A DNA stretch of 64,000 nucleotides from the NCBI GenBank assembly GCA_029378245.1, contig JARKIF010000001.1, positions 2,542,001 through 2,606,000 of the forward strand. The letters are read 5' to 3'. The DNA is from Roridomyces roridus (taxonomy: Eukaryota > Basidiomycota > Agaricomycetes > Agaricales > Mycenaceae). Positions 1-11,313 of the stretch are shown piece after piece. Each line of letters starts with the position of its first letter. Positions within the stretch are counted from its first letter, which is position 1. The translations under genes were made by a program, and so were the position numbers. The notes below the pieces were generated by a model. It made no database searches. It was not told where the DNA came from and saw only the letters and a program-made list of their open reading frames with translations.

Positions 1-2404
1 ACGACCTGGAACGTGAACGTGCAGCCCGCATCTCCTCATCAAGAGTTTGCCGCCGTCGATTCTTTGCAGTCCGTTCCGTGGCCGTACCACGAGAGGAAGT
101 GGACGCAACAGACGGTGGTCGTTGCGCAGGTAGCTGTAGCCTAGGCAAGGGTGGCGAGAACGAGCGACGGGGAGGCGGTCCTTTCGACTTGGTCTTGCCC
201 TTGGCAGCACGGGCATCCCCAGGACTCCAATCAGGACCATCCTGCACCTGAGAGTCGTAGCTGAGACTGAGCTCATCTTCCTCCTCCTCCTCGGGTTCCT
301 GAGGAGGCGGAGGTGGTGGCGGCATCCTGGGGGCACGTATAGGAGGGCGAGGTTTCCTCGGAGATTCTACGGGCATTGGCGAAGACGGGGGACGCTTTGC
401 AAACATATCCGTGTGTGGTAGACGCGGTTGCCGTGGAGAAGGAGGAGTGACGGCGACATCTCGTTGGTCCATGTCCACATCAATGATCTCCTTCTCGCTC
501 CGAGGTGGTGGGACAAAAAGTTTGCGGATGGGCATGGAGGAATGCGATGAAACGACAGGAGCCGGGGGAGTAGAAGGCAGTCTCTCATCCGAGTCGTCAC
601 CTTCCCCACCCTTGTCAGAACACAAGGATGGGGTTATAGTACTCCCTCTAGGAGGCATCGAATATGAGAATGACGCAGAACTGGGGTACTGCAAGCTGGA
701 GGATGAAGACGACGATCGCCGTTTTGATGAGTGCTCTGTGATTGAATTAAAACACAACTCGGCGTCGACACGAAGACTTACCATCGTCGTCTACTGCCCC
801 CTCTTGAAATCGCTTTCTTTTTTCCCCAGCCTTTGTAATATCAAGGACATCGGATCGCTCTCGCTTCCAAAGGGAGTTCCTAGAGGCACCCCAGCTGACG
901 TCTCCGACCGAATAGCTGGAATTTGTGGAAGAGCGGGACCGATTAAAAGACTCTCCCAGCTTCTGTAAGATGGCGGCGTTCCGCCCACCGAGATTGACGG
1001 AACCGTTGTCTATGGAAGTTGAAGTGCCGCCTCGCCAACTGCTCGAAGATCCCCCCGCTAGATTACCCGAGCTCGTTTTTCTCAGCCGGACTGTCTTCAT
1101 TTCCGCCAGGAAATCGGCCATCTTCTCGGGAGGGACGCCTATAGTTGGCTGACCCTGGCGCCGACTGGGAAGAATTGGGTTTATGGGGGCTTCTTCAGGC
1201 ATGCCTCCAGTGGGCCTGAGGGAAGCGCGCGCCGCGGCGAAGAGGGTTGTAGGACCACTAGTGGGAATGCGACCACCTGGACCCGTCGGGGGTGGAGGTG
1301 GGGGTGGGGGAGGAGGAGGAGGAGGATGTGCAGAGAAAGAATTAAGGACAGGGCGGTTCGACAACTTGGAATACACAGTTAGCCCGGTAGACGGAACGAG
1401 GGAAGCAACAAACCTCGTTTTTCAGGCGGAGAATCTCTCCCTCGAGCATCCTTATCTTCTCCTTGTCCTTTTCCCTCTCATCCTCGTCGACCTCCCTGTC
1501 GCGACTGCGTTCCTCGTTCCGTTGTTGCTCTTCGCGGGCAGCGAATAGCTCTCTTTCCTTGCCTCTGACGCGCACTTCCCCAGACGTATCGCCATCGAAA
1601 TCGTAGGCACGTCCTTTACCCTTGTCCTTGGCCGGAATTCGAGGCAATTCGTCTTCGTCGTCAGACGCAGCTGAACCATCGTCGTCCTCTTCGGCATCGA
1701 CAGTGGCAGGGGTCTGTCGGAATGGCGGAGAGGTCGACTGCTCAGAGGAACGTTTGGGACTGCGCGCATTCCTCGTTGGAGGACTACGAACGTCTGGCGC
1801 AAAACGGACCTGTCGGTCGTCGAGGTGTTGCGGTGGAGACTCTGGGTCCGTGGAGGTTGAGCGCGGAAATAGGGAGCCCGGCATAGTTATAGATTGTCTT
1901 CTACGTAGAGCCCGAGGAGGGGGTTGGGGAGAGGGCGATCGCGAGGGCGAGCGTTCTGTGGGCGACTCTGCTAAAATCGGTATATGGACTCGAGCATTAA
2001 ACTATACGGACGCACCTTCATCCTCGACGACTATGACGTGTTTCTTGGACTTGTGTGTGGGTTTTGAGTGCCGGGGTGAAGCACTGGGAGATCTACGGTC
2101 CCTCCGTCTGTCGATTGCAGTACGCGCCCTGTCTTTCGAAGAGCCCGCACTGGGACGTTGATTACGGACTGGCCCTCCTGCAGCATCGTGCTTCTTCTTC
2201 GGCGAACGCTTTTCTGGGGAGTTCACGCGTGAATCTGGCTCCTGGCAAGACGCGTCTGTGAGATCAAGCAGTGTTGAAAAACAGCGATGATACCTCTTCC
2301 TCTTCTGTGCCGCCGGTGGCGTGGAATAGGAATGACTCGACTTCACGAGAGACGAAGCTGAATATGCCGGATAGCAGGCCTGGCGGAGGGGACTCATCCG
2401 CCAT
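1..2404 (-). CDS. Hypothetical Pro-rich low-complexity protein, 3' end cut by the window edge
   Basis: Not recognised as a named family. The start is taken at the Met of MADESPPPG (2402-2404), and the frame stays open to base 1, so the C-terminus is missing. Five exons can be joined; the introns include 2242-2293 and one near 740-790 that begins GTAAGT. Seen in order: Ser/Arg/Lys-rich segments, a charged coiled-coil-like stretch rich in E, R and K (about 1410-1560), a run of 13 prolines (1287-1325), then a short motif DFLAEMKTVRLRKTSS (about 1074-1115) that resembles an actin-binding WH2 helix, then more Pro/Ser/Glu-rich sequence. Polyproline next to a WH2-like motif suggests an actin or profilin link, but that is inference. 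LCL3 lies 65 bases upstream on the same strand. Confidence 0.6.
1287..1325 (-). repeat. Polyproline tract, 13 Pro codons
   Basis: On the plus strand this is a GGT/GGA/GGG run. Read on the minus strand it gives 13 consecutive prolines in the left-edge gene, followed by TGPGGR. It is an in-frame coding microsatellite. Such tracts commonly bind profilin, SH3 or WW domains; no partner can be read from the sequence. Confidence 0.85.
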
Positions 2405-2469
2405 TAAACTGAGATGCAATCACAATACATGTAAACAACAAACGCCTGTCCAAATTGGGCACAAGTACA

Positions 2470-3551
2470 CTATCGAGAAAACAGTCTGCTGAGCCAACTC
2501 TTCTGACTCGGGGTCTGTGGTGCAGGGATTTTCTTCACTGGTGGATCAGAGCCTTCGCTGGCTGCATGTCGACGCTTGTACTCGGCAGGCGATTCCATTG
2601 TCAGGCCATTTGCCCACATTCCTCGACGCGCAGCTCTAACGGCGTCTCAGAAACTTTGTGATTGCGCAGGGACCGATGCTCACTTTGCCTCTGCCTCGAC
2701 GCGCAGATACTCCTCCTTGCCTTCTTTTCCGTACTCAGCTCCGGCCTTGAAGGTTATCAGAGGTGCGTCAGATGCGGGTTGGGCCGCACCTGTAGATATG
2801 TGGTCACACAGCCTGCTCTGAGCATCTCAAGCGGTAGACTCTTCCCAGAGACCCAGTTCCCGGGAAGGAAATTAGGTGATAATGTTACATAGGCGACCTG
2901 TCCAAAGTTGAAAGCTGGATTCAGGGAGAATTCTGCCCTCACGATGCGAGAATATTGGTCCCTTCTGAACAGCTGGCAATAAACAGTCTTGCCCAGAATC
3001 TTTTGTCTCAGCCACGCAAGGCTCTCTTCAGAGTACGGTTGTGAGGGACGACCAAAATGAGCGGCCTGAGGAATATGGGTGAAGAGGTTTGGCAACAAGG
3101 AACGGTCCAACCTCTGGCGCGTCGACGCCGGCAATACGAATGTGCAAAGTTTGGTCTTTGAGATCTGAGACAGAGTAAAGGTGGACTGTGCCTTGTTGGT
3201 ACAGAGACTACCTTTAGCCGTAGAAGGGATTACTCTGAACTTGAGCGGCCAACGCCACCCAAAGGCGGGGGTATGATACAAGCGAAAGTTGTCCGAGTCG
3301 CCAACGCTAGTCACGCGGCCCTTGATCCAACGTTTTTTGGCAAAGACGTCGGGAGTCACCCAGTCGCTGTTCTTGATTCGACGAAGATAGCGACGGTACA
3401 ATAATCCTCCAGAAACAGTGGACACCGATCCCAACGCGAACGCAGACAGGGTGAGGACTGGTGCGGGGATGTCGCGCAGTCGCGATGCGAGTGCTTGAAT
3501 CTCTTTTGGTGGTGAGTCGTCTTTGCTTGCCGGCCAAGGTATCAAAGGCAT
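2470..3551 (-). CDS. lcl3: Probable endonuclease LCL3 (staphylococcal-nuclease fold, membrane anchored)
   Basis: LCL3-type proteins carry one Ca-dependent staphylococcal-nuclease (TNase) domain behind an N-terminal membrane anchor; fungal members are placed in mitochondria or other membranes. The start at MPLIPWP gives a hydrophobic segment at about residues 30-50 ([20 protein letters not shown]). The nuclease core follows: [18 protein letters not shown], then after splicing [30 protein letters not shown], and in the last exons [27 protein letters not shown] and [10 protein letters not shown]. Four short introns restore the family sequence exactly, which supports the model. It ends [13 protein letters not shown]. 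It is divergent from TAH18, with 138 bases between the starts. Confidence 0.92.
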
Positions 3552-3689
3552 GATGGCACGCGTTAGTCTCCCGCAGTCAAGCTGTAGTATCTCCTCTTTG
3601 AGTGGGGGTTGGCACGCGTTCGGAGCGCGTCAAGATGATCCCGGCTACTATTTTGGACTGATTGGCACGGCTCTCCGTCTCCCACCACC

Positions 3690-5871
3690 ATGGACGACCG
3701 GAGCATCCTCATCCTGTATGTCACCGAGACAGGAACGGCGCAAGACGTGGCTGAACGACTGGCACGCCTGTGTCGCCGTATTCATTTTACATGTCGTGTG
3801 CTCAGTACAGACAAATATTCATTGGTATTCAACAACGACCACCGCCTGCACCAATACTCAACACGATTCAGTCCGACCTCATCTCAGAGCAGCTCGTTCT
3901 TTTCGTAGTGTCAACTACTGGCTCAGGCTCAGAACCCCGATCCATGACTGTAATGTGGAAAACTCTGCTTCGGTCTGACCTACCGCCCGATCTGTTCGAT
4001 GATCTCTCATTCGCGATATTCGGACTAGGAGACACGGCCTACGAAAAGTTCTGCTGGCCAGCTAAGAAGCTTTCCCGTCGCCTCGTAGGTCTGGGGGCCA
4101 CGGAATTCTGCAATAGGGGCGAGGGGGACGACCAACATCCCATGGGGTATTTATTCCGGCCATGACAAGAAAACATCTCAATCAGTCCCATCTAGTGTAG
4201 ATGGTGCGTTGGAATCCTGGATGGGCGCCATCTTGGAGTCGTTGCTCCAGACGTACCCTTTGCCTGATGGTCTTGAGATGATGCCGGCGACAGTCATACC
4301 TCCTGCACGCGCGTCGATCGTTCAGGACTCTTCTTCATCCACAAGCATCACAAAGATGCCCGGCTTTCCCTCCGCGGTTGTGAAATGCAATCAGCGAATC
4401 ACTGCTGAGGACTGGTACCAAGACGTCCGGCATCTGGAGTTCCATTTCGACAATGAGATCCAGCACGTTACGAATTACAGCGCCAGTTCCACGGCTGATA
4501 GCATGAAGCAGGTTCTCTCCCGGTGACGTCGCCGTAATTCGACCGCTTGCACTCCCTCGGGAGGTCGAATCCTTACTCGAATCAATGGGTTGGCTCGACA
4601 TGGCGGATTCCTCCTTTCGGATACACCACAAAATGTCAGGCCCCAATCGGTAGTTGATATTTGCTCCTCTTACGGTGACCACAGGCCCGACTTGGTCCTT
4701 CCCGACCACCTCCCTGATGTGGTGACACTTCGGACAATTTTTACTCAATATCTGGACTTTGGGGCCGTTCCGCGTCGCCCGTTCTTCGAATATCTACGTT
4801 ATCTCACAACGGATGATCTGGAACGCGAAAAACTCGACGAATTTCTCTCTCGTGAAGGCGCTGTGGGCCTCTTCCTTCGTTGGCGTTGGACTCGGACTGA
4901 TTCACGCCGCCAGGACGACCTATATGAATATTGCTACAGGGTAAAACGCACCATCCGAGAAGTGCTCGCGGAATTTCGACACGTCAAGATACCTTGGAAT
5001 ACATTTTTGATGTCTTTCCTCACATGCGACCACGGCAATTCTCCATTGCAAGTTCTGCCAAGGTATACCATCCCTTGGGTGCCTTTCTCCAACCACTGAG
5101 CCTCGCCAGCAATATCCCTCTCAGATCCATCTCTGCGTGGCGATTGTAAAATATCAAACCAAGTTGAAAATTCCTAGACGGGGCGTTTGTACGACGTTCC
5201 TCGCTTCGCTGCGCCCAGGTATCATCAGCCTGGAACTGTGTTTGCCCAACTAACGCAAAACGACCAGGCGACAAGGTGCAAATCGGTCTCCAAAAAGGTC
5301 TCATCAGACTACCACCAGAGAATAACACGCCCGTCATCTGCATCGGCCCCGGAACGGGCGTGGCACCGATGCGAGCTGTTATCCAAGAACGCTTGCACCA
5401 GGGCGCCTCTGGTAAACCTTTCCCTCTCTGCCGTACTTTGCTCAACCATCCACGTAGACAACATTCTCTACTTTGGCTGCCGCTCAACACTCAAGGACGC
5501 GCACTACGCGCCCGAGTGGCAAGCCCACGCCTCGGCGGGACAGCTCACATACCGCCCCGCCTTTTCCCGCGACGTTACCGAAGGGACGAAGCGGATTTAC
5601 GTGCAGGATCTCATCCGAGAGGATTCTCAGCACATTTGGACGTTGCTAAGTCGAGGGGCATACGTCTTCATCTCTGGGTCAGTGGCATTCAAACAATTTT
5701 CACAAACCTTGCTGACCGCCACCCAGCTCTTCAAACAAGATGCCAGCTGCCGTAAAAGACGCGTTGCGGTTCGCCGCAGAAACACACGGGAATCTGTCTC
5801 CTTCCTTGGCGGAAGACTTTATCACCGGGATGGAGGCTCGAGGGCAATTGATTGAAGAATGTTGGAGCTAG
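3690..5871 (+). CDS. TAH18: NADPH-dependent diflavin oxidoreductase TAH18
   Basis: TAH18 passes electrons from NADPH through FAD and FMN to the Fe-S protein DRE2, an early step of cytosolic Fe-S cluster assembly. The protein starts MDDRSILILYVTETGTAQDV, an FMN-binding flavodoxin loop, and continues with FVVSTTGSGSEPRSM and FAIFGLGDTAYEKFCWPAKK. The FAD module shows PRQFSIASS, and the NADPH module shows GPGTGVAPMRA and LYFGCRSTLKDAHYAPEW. The C-terminus is ARGQLIEECWS-stop, as in family members. At least five introns are needed. One at 4463-4511 has a GC donor and joins NEIQ to FSPGDVAVIRP. Length is about 640 residues, normal for the family. CIA1, another protein of the same pathway, lies at 38.4-39.6 kb. 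It is convergent with ILV5. Confidence 0.93.
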
Positions 5872-5960
5872 TATCATCGATCCCAATGCGATAGAATTGC
5901 CTTTAATTAATGTACAAGCTAGATAACTGCACGCAGAGTGCTTTTGGGACGAGAACACAT

Positions 5961-7374
5961 TTACTCGGGCTTGTAATCCGGGCGCAATGACCGGACGGTC
6001 TTGCCTACGGACACGATCAGTATTTTACTGAAAACAAAGCACCAGAACGTACCAGCACGCCAGATCTCCTGGTTGTTGATCACCTCGAGCTCCGCCGCAA
6101 GGTCTTTCCGGTAGGTGTCGCGGCCGTTGAACTCGAGCGACTTGCGCGTCTCAGTACCGTTGCGCACGCTCTCGTAGAGCTGCTCAAAGATGGGCACGTT
6201 GGCCTTTTCAAAGATTGGCGCCCAGTCGAGGGCACCACGACGCGCCGTCGTCGAGCATGCGTTGTACATGTAGTCCATGCTACGCAAAAAGGTCAGCGAA
6301 CGGTTGCATACGGGTTGCGGAATTACCCGTATTGGCCAATGAGGGGGTAGAGGGACTGGGTGGCCTCCTCGACGGTCTCGTTGAACGCCTCGGACGGGGT
6401 GTGGCCGTTCTTGCGCAGAACCTGGTACTGCGCCAGGAACAAACCCTCTGCAATAAAGCATTAGCAAGGTGCGAAACTGAACTGGCCAGACATACGGATG
6501 GCACCCATGAGCTAACAAGAATGTAAGACTCATATTTTCTCGTAAGGCCAAAAATACGCACCACACCACGCTCGCCGTAAAGGTCGGAGTAAACCTCCTT
6601 CTCGAAGGTCGTGTCGTACATGTACCCGGAGCCGATGGCGACACCGAGAGCGATGGCACGCTCCTTGGCCTTGCCAGTGACGTCCTGGAAGACGGCGACA
6701 CTGGAGTTGATACCACGGCCCTCCTTGAAGAGGGTGCGGACGGTGCGGCCGGATCCCTTGGGGGCAACAAGGATAACATCGACGTCGGTGGGCGGGATGA
6801 CCTTGGTGTCCTCCTTGTAGACGACAGAGAAGCCATGGGAGAAGTACAGGGTCTTGCCCTTGGTGATGAGCGGGGCAATGGTAGGCCACGTCTGGGACTG
6901 GGCAGCGTCGGAGAGAAGGTTCATGATGATGGTGCCCTTGTTAATGGCCTCCTCGATGGGGAACAGCGTCTCGCCGGGGACCCAACCGTCTTCCATGGCT
7001 TGCCGCCAGCTCTCACCGTCCTTGCGGACACCAACGATGACGTTAAGCCCGTTGTCACGGGCGTTGAGACCCTGGCCGTGGCCTTGAGAGCCGTAGCCGA
7101 TGAGAGCAAGGGTGTCGTTCTTGAAGTATTCCTGCAGCTTGGCAAGAGGCCAGTCGCTGCGCTCGTACACGACCTCCTTTGTTCCAGCAAAGTCAAGGGT
7201 CTTGACTCCACGCGTCCCTGCGACAGTGCGGGTAGACTTGGCAGCAGCGGCGTGAGCGAACAACGAGTAGGACGCGGTCTGTGTTGGGCGCGCTGCAACA
7301 GCACTGAGAGCACGGGGGGCGCGACGAGACGCGGCGCGGAGAGCCTGAGCAGAACGAGTAGCTAGGGAAGACAT
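5961..7374 (-). CDS. ilv5: Mitochondrial ketol-acid reductoisomerase (acetohydroxyacid reductoisomerase)
   Basis: This is the second step of valine and isoleucine synthesis: Mg- and NADPH-dependent rearrangement and reduction of acetolactate or acetohydroxybutyrate in mitochondria. The N-terminus from MSSLATRSAQALRAASRRA is rich in Arg, Ser and Ala without acids, a mitochondrial targeting signal. The Rossmann fingerprint is LIGYGSQGHGQGLNARD. Substrate and metal-domain blocks such as GSGRTVRTLFKEGRGINSS and the knotted C-terminal domain (EEATQSLYPLIGQYG, MDYMYNACSTTARRGALDW) are present across short introns, ending RSLRPDYKPE-stop. The length matches yeast Ilv5. It is convergent with TAH18, 89 bases away. 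The upstream 307 bases to pICln form its promoter region. Confidence 0.95.
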
Positions 7375-7681
7375 GGGGGAAGGAGACAGCAGGCAGTTTG
7401 CTAAATTTTTCGCTAAAGAGTCATTTTCGGATCGTCGGAGATATTTATCGGCCGAATTTCCGACATGCCTTCGAGTTCGACGTTCTGCTCGAAGCTGCAT
7501 TGTCCTAACCGTGCCTGCGGACTCGTCCAACAACGTCTCACATCGCTACAGCCGTATCGGAGGGAATTGCAGTAAAAAAAAGGAAGCATATGGTATTCTA
7601 CACGCCATTCGCCGCCCCATTCGCCTGGTCCTCTGGGTGGTAGATGATAGATTCAAGATGTGCAAGAGCAGCCTGTCAATT
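7375..7681. other. Intergenic, ILV5 promoter side
   Basis: This lies between the ILV5 start and the pICln stop. It has a short A-rich run near 7572 and an AT-rich ATATTTAT near 7440 that could serve the ILV5 promoter. No gene was seen, and open frames here are not coding-like. Confidence 0.5.
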
Positions 7682-8373
7682 CTAGTATGGCGCATATCGG
7701 TTATCGTTGATGAAATCACTGCGCACCCTCCCGACTTCACTGAGTTCTTGTTCCTCGTCGCCAGTGAAAATTTCGAATCCTCCACCATCCGTGTCGATGA
7801 ACGCGTCCATGTCTTCGTCTTCAGAAGGCGAGGCTTTATCCGGGTGTAGGGCTGCGCATCGGGACAGTGCCTCGAATATTGGCTCCACTGCGCGAGGCAT
7901 AAGTTCAAATTCTCAAGCAGAGTTTGTTGAACGCACAAGAGGCCGCACTTTCGGGTACGATGGAAAGCTCCCTCATCTCATCTGTTTCTCCCTCGCGTTC
8001 ATCGAGCTGGCAGTATATTGACGGCCCAGTTTCGCCACGAGAGACAGCATGGAGAGTAATTGCTGAATATTCGATTTGGAAGCCGCGTCCAGTTGTAGAC
8101 ATGAACACCAAGACACTGTAGGAAGATTCGTTCCAGGGCAAGCCAGAAAAAAAAAAGAATAGACCTTTCCAAAACGTAGAGAGTGCCTCGGTTGCCGTCT
8201 TCTGTTGAAAATCCTTCCAATGGAGGTTCTAAAGTTGCAGAAACATTCTCTTCCTTGTGGCGAAGGACGGGAGGAATGTCACTGAAAGAAACCGGCGTCT
8301 GTGCGACGACGGCGACATGCTCTTCCCTGGACAAGAAATTGGGAACGGCGCTGATCAGAGTTACAGAGGGCAT
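7682..8373 (-). CDS. Methylosome subunit pICln-like protein
   Basis: pICln family proteins have a PH-like fold. They act as assembly chaperones for Sm spliceosomal proteins with the PRMT5 methylosome. The start at MPSVTLISAVPNFLS is the family-typical beginning; an in-frame Met 105 bases upstream would overlap the neighbouring promoter. Signature strands are GTLYVLE joined by splicing to SVLVFMSTTGRGFQIEYSAI, then TLHAVSRGETGPSIYCQLDE. After a second intron comes EPIFEALSRCAALHPD, an acidic stretch with SEDEDMDAF, and the end VGRVRSDFINDNRYAPY-stop, closely matching fungal relatives. It is divergent from an SH3 gene with only 69 bases between the two starts. Confidence 0.88.
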
Positions 8374-8442
8374 TTTTTGATCGATTTGATCGACCGCAGC
8401 GCGGAGGTAAGACGTCGGTTTTGCTTCGGTCTTGCGTCGGTC
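8374..8442. promoter_or_regulatory. 69-base shared region between divergent pICln and SH3 genes
   Basis: The two start codons face away from each other across 69 bases, so both promoters and 5' leaders must overlap each other or the opposite coding sequence. No clear TATA box is visible. A shared bidirectional promoter is inferred from the spacing alone. Confidence 0.5.
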
Positions 8443-9529
8443 ATGGATTCTGCCTCTCTCAACCATATTATCGCTCAAACACGCCAGAATGTCGAATTCC
8501 TAATCAGCCAGGGGTCTGGATGATCTGGTTCTAAGAGGACCGTCCTGCTCACCGAATTCGTAGGACAATCTCTCGTCAAGATGGTCAAGGCATCCTTGCT
8601 AAGCTCCCCACTGTGGGGGCTCCCGACCGGGCTATAACTGCCCTGGAGAATCTCTCGCTGAACTCTCCACCTCCAGTCCCATTGCGCTCACTCTCTAAAG
8701 CCAAGGCAATCTGGGGTTACAATGAAGACAGACAGGCGCGTCGGTTCTCTCATTTTTAGGCAGCAGACTTATACAATCCACAGAACTCGAACGATCTGAC
8801 CTTCCGCGCTGGAGACATTATTGAGGTCGTTGAAGAAACAAATCCAGACTGTAGGTTCAATCAGTTTACCTGGAATTGTGTTCGTACAATTTCTAGGGTG
8901 GACTGGTCGTTACAACGGAAAGCAAGGTTTACATCCCATAGTCCCTAGGATTCGGCTAATCTGAACCAAGGTCTGTTCCCCTCGAACTATGTCGAGAAAT
9001 TGCAGTCGCCACCTTCCAACGCACCGTATGCACCCCCGCGCGACTCTTATAATCCCTCCATGCCTCCGTATCCCAGCCAGCCTGTGTACCAGGCACCTCC
9101 TGGACCGTACCCTGGACCAGGTTATCAGCCACCTGGTGGTGGTTACCAACCGCCTTACCAGGGTCCACCCCAGGCGCCGTACAACTCATACGGCGGCCCT
9201 CCTCCCCCGATGGTTGTGCAGCAAGCCCCTCCCGCTGCCCCTCCTCCGCAGGAGCCTCCCAAGAAAAGCAAGATCAGTGGTCTAGGAAACACTGTATTTG
9301 TCTCTCTGAACTCTCCTGGACACTCTTGACATTATTGGCAGCTCGCCCACTCGACCGCCGGTGGCGTTGGTTTCGGTGCTGGTGCGCTCGTTTTTCTTCT
9401 AATCTTCCGTATTGTCGTTGATTTCGACCAGGTTCTGCTGTGGTGCGGTTCTTCCTCTCAAATGCGCGAGACCTCGCTCAACTCTGCTACTTTTCTAGGG
9501 AAGTGGGATTATCAATAGTATATTCTAGG
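8443..9529 (+). CDS. LSB1/PIN3-like SH3 domain protein, copy 1
   Basis: This is a small actin-patch type protein: an N-terminal helix (MDSASLNHIIAQTRQNVEFL), one SH3 domain, a long Pro/Tyr/Gly-rich tail and a Gly-rich C-terminal signature. Spliced SH3 blocks read AKAIWGYNEDRQNSNDLTF, AGDIIEVVEETNPDWWTGRY and NGKQGLFPSNYVEKL, with the WW pair and the ALYDY-equivalent region present. The tail has repeated PPYQGPPQAPY-like units. The end is LAHSTAGGVGFGAG then SAVGSGIINSIF-stop. The intron at 8736-8783 has a GC donor. In yeast, Lsb1 and Pin3 bind Las17/WASP. A paralogue with the same exon plan lies at 32477-33283. Confidence 0.88.
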
Positions 9530-9707
9530 GTGGATTGTATGTATATCTAGAATCTGGATATTGAGCTGTGCTTACCACGGCGTTTCTGTCAATGCCGTGC
9601 GCATCATCGATCATAGGCGGTGTGTCGTCACGTTGTTATATACTCTTCACTTGCGCGCAGTCTCCACAGCCAACTCCTCTCCCGCTCCCCCCATCTCCTC
9701 CCCTCCA

Positions 9708-11186
9708 ATGTCTCTGCTAGATACGATTAAAGACGGCATATCACGAGTTCTTCCTGCCTCAAACCGCAACTCCATTCCGCCTCCAACCAACCTGGGAATA
9801 GGCAACCAGGGCGCAGGCCATGCGAATTTCCAGGATGATGTACGTCCTTTATGTTTATGCTTCTCCCACCCACAGTTGCCCGTCCATTCATTACCTAACT
9901 CCCGTGCATTGTCTGCATGAGTTCGGCCAACGACCTTGTATTTCTGGCTGCTCTACCCTTTGCCTGGACGTTCTGGCTGTGGGTGGGTGGAGACCCGCAT
10001 CATAATCTTCTGCCCTTGTCTCTACCGACGCGTCGACTGACGCGCTCCTGCTTTCTCCAGATGATAGTATCCAAACCCATGATCGTGTTCCACACGTCCC
10101 AAATATTCTTCAACTTTCTCGCCATGTGCTGTTTCGCCAGTGTGGCCGCATTCCAGGCGAAATGGAAAATCGGGCCTTGTTCGTCGTCTGTTTCGTTTCT
10201 TGACTGGAAACCCTGACTATCCGATTCTCCAGCCGGTTTAACAGGATTCGCGTTGTTTCTCTCCATTGTTGGAATGTTCCTTCCTCTGTTCATGTTGCTC
10301 GTCCCCGTGGCTTACGAGGTTCGTACTTTTCAAGTGGCAGTGGCAACCCATTGAATAGCACATAGAAATACGACAAAGTCATTCGACTAGCGCGAGCGTT
10401 GAAAGAAGTCCGGGTCGGTTTCATCCTGACAGGAACTGGCAGCGCTTTCTCCCTGCTCATTGCGTTGGTTTACGCTAGTGCTCCGCCTTTCACACCATTG
10501 ACCTTTTGCCTAGATTTGCCACCACGATATCTGCCTTCACGCAACCAGGGTGCAAGAATGCAGACAATGATCCCCACGCGAGTTTGGGTGACGACTTCAA
10601 GAAGGGCCTCGGGGGTTGGTGCAGCACCAAGAAAGCTGGTGCCATCTTCTTCTGGGGCGCTTTCGTTTTCTGGGGCGCCTCCCTGGTGCTTCTCGTTCTG
10701 GACTGGCGTTCCGGAAAGCTGCACGCCCATACTGCGCGTGATCCTCCCTTCACACATCCTCAACAAGAGGCTACCGATTACGAGATGGAATATGACCCTG
10801 ACGAAGACGACTATCAGCACGTCCCGCCCGTCCGCCGCGGGAACGAAACTTCATCCCCCGCTCCATACGATCCGGAAGCCGCAAAGGGCCCTAACCCCTT
10901 CTCCGACGCGAACCGGTATTCTGCTCCTTCCAACCCGCCACCAGCACAGGGACGGCCCAGTATCGACGCTTATGGCGCGTTCAACGACCCCACGCCGTCG
11001 GGTTATTCACCAGCAGCTCCTGCAGCCCGCTTCAACGACGGCCCGCCCTCGATTCCAGAGCAGGATCTGGGCCCTCGCATTGGTGTGAGCCGCACGATGC
11101 AATATGCCGACCCATACGCGGCGGTGCGGGCAACTATTGGGGGCTCGCCGCCGCAGCCTGACAGCGGGTACCAAGGGTATCGGTGA
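9708..11186 (+). CDS. Tetraspan (MARVEL-like) membrane protein
   Basis: Start MSLLDTIKDGISRVLP, followed by a short cytosolic N-terminus. Four hydrophobic helices are visible: around IVFHTSQIFFNFLAMCCFA, GFALFLSIVGMFLPLFMLLV, RVGFILTGTGSAFSLLIA into FATTISAFTQPGC, and GAIFFWGAFVFWGASLVLLV. A Cys-containing loop (GCKNADND, GGWCSTKK) sits between helices 3 and 4. The C-terminal half is a hydrophilic Pro/Asp/Ser-rich tail ending SGYQGYR-stop. The topology matches fungal MARVEL or SUR7/PalI-like plasma-membrane proteins, but the exact family is not certain. Four or so introns are needed; the first joins FQDD to MIVSKP. It is convergent with the WHI2-like gene. Confidence 0.75.
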
Positions 11187-11313
11187 AAGACCCTACATAC
11201 CAAGTTGTACAATGCCCAGTAACTTATATAATGCTGCTCTTCAGTCAAAGGGTATTAAATTGCGTCTACTACATAAAGGTATCCAGTTCCAGGGAGGGTG
11301 AAGGAATGTCAGG

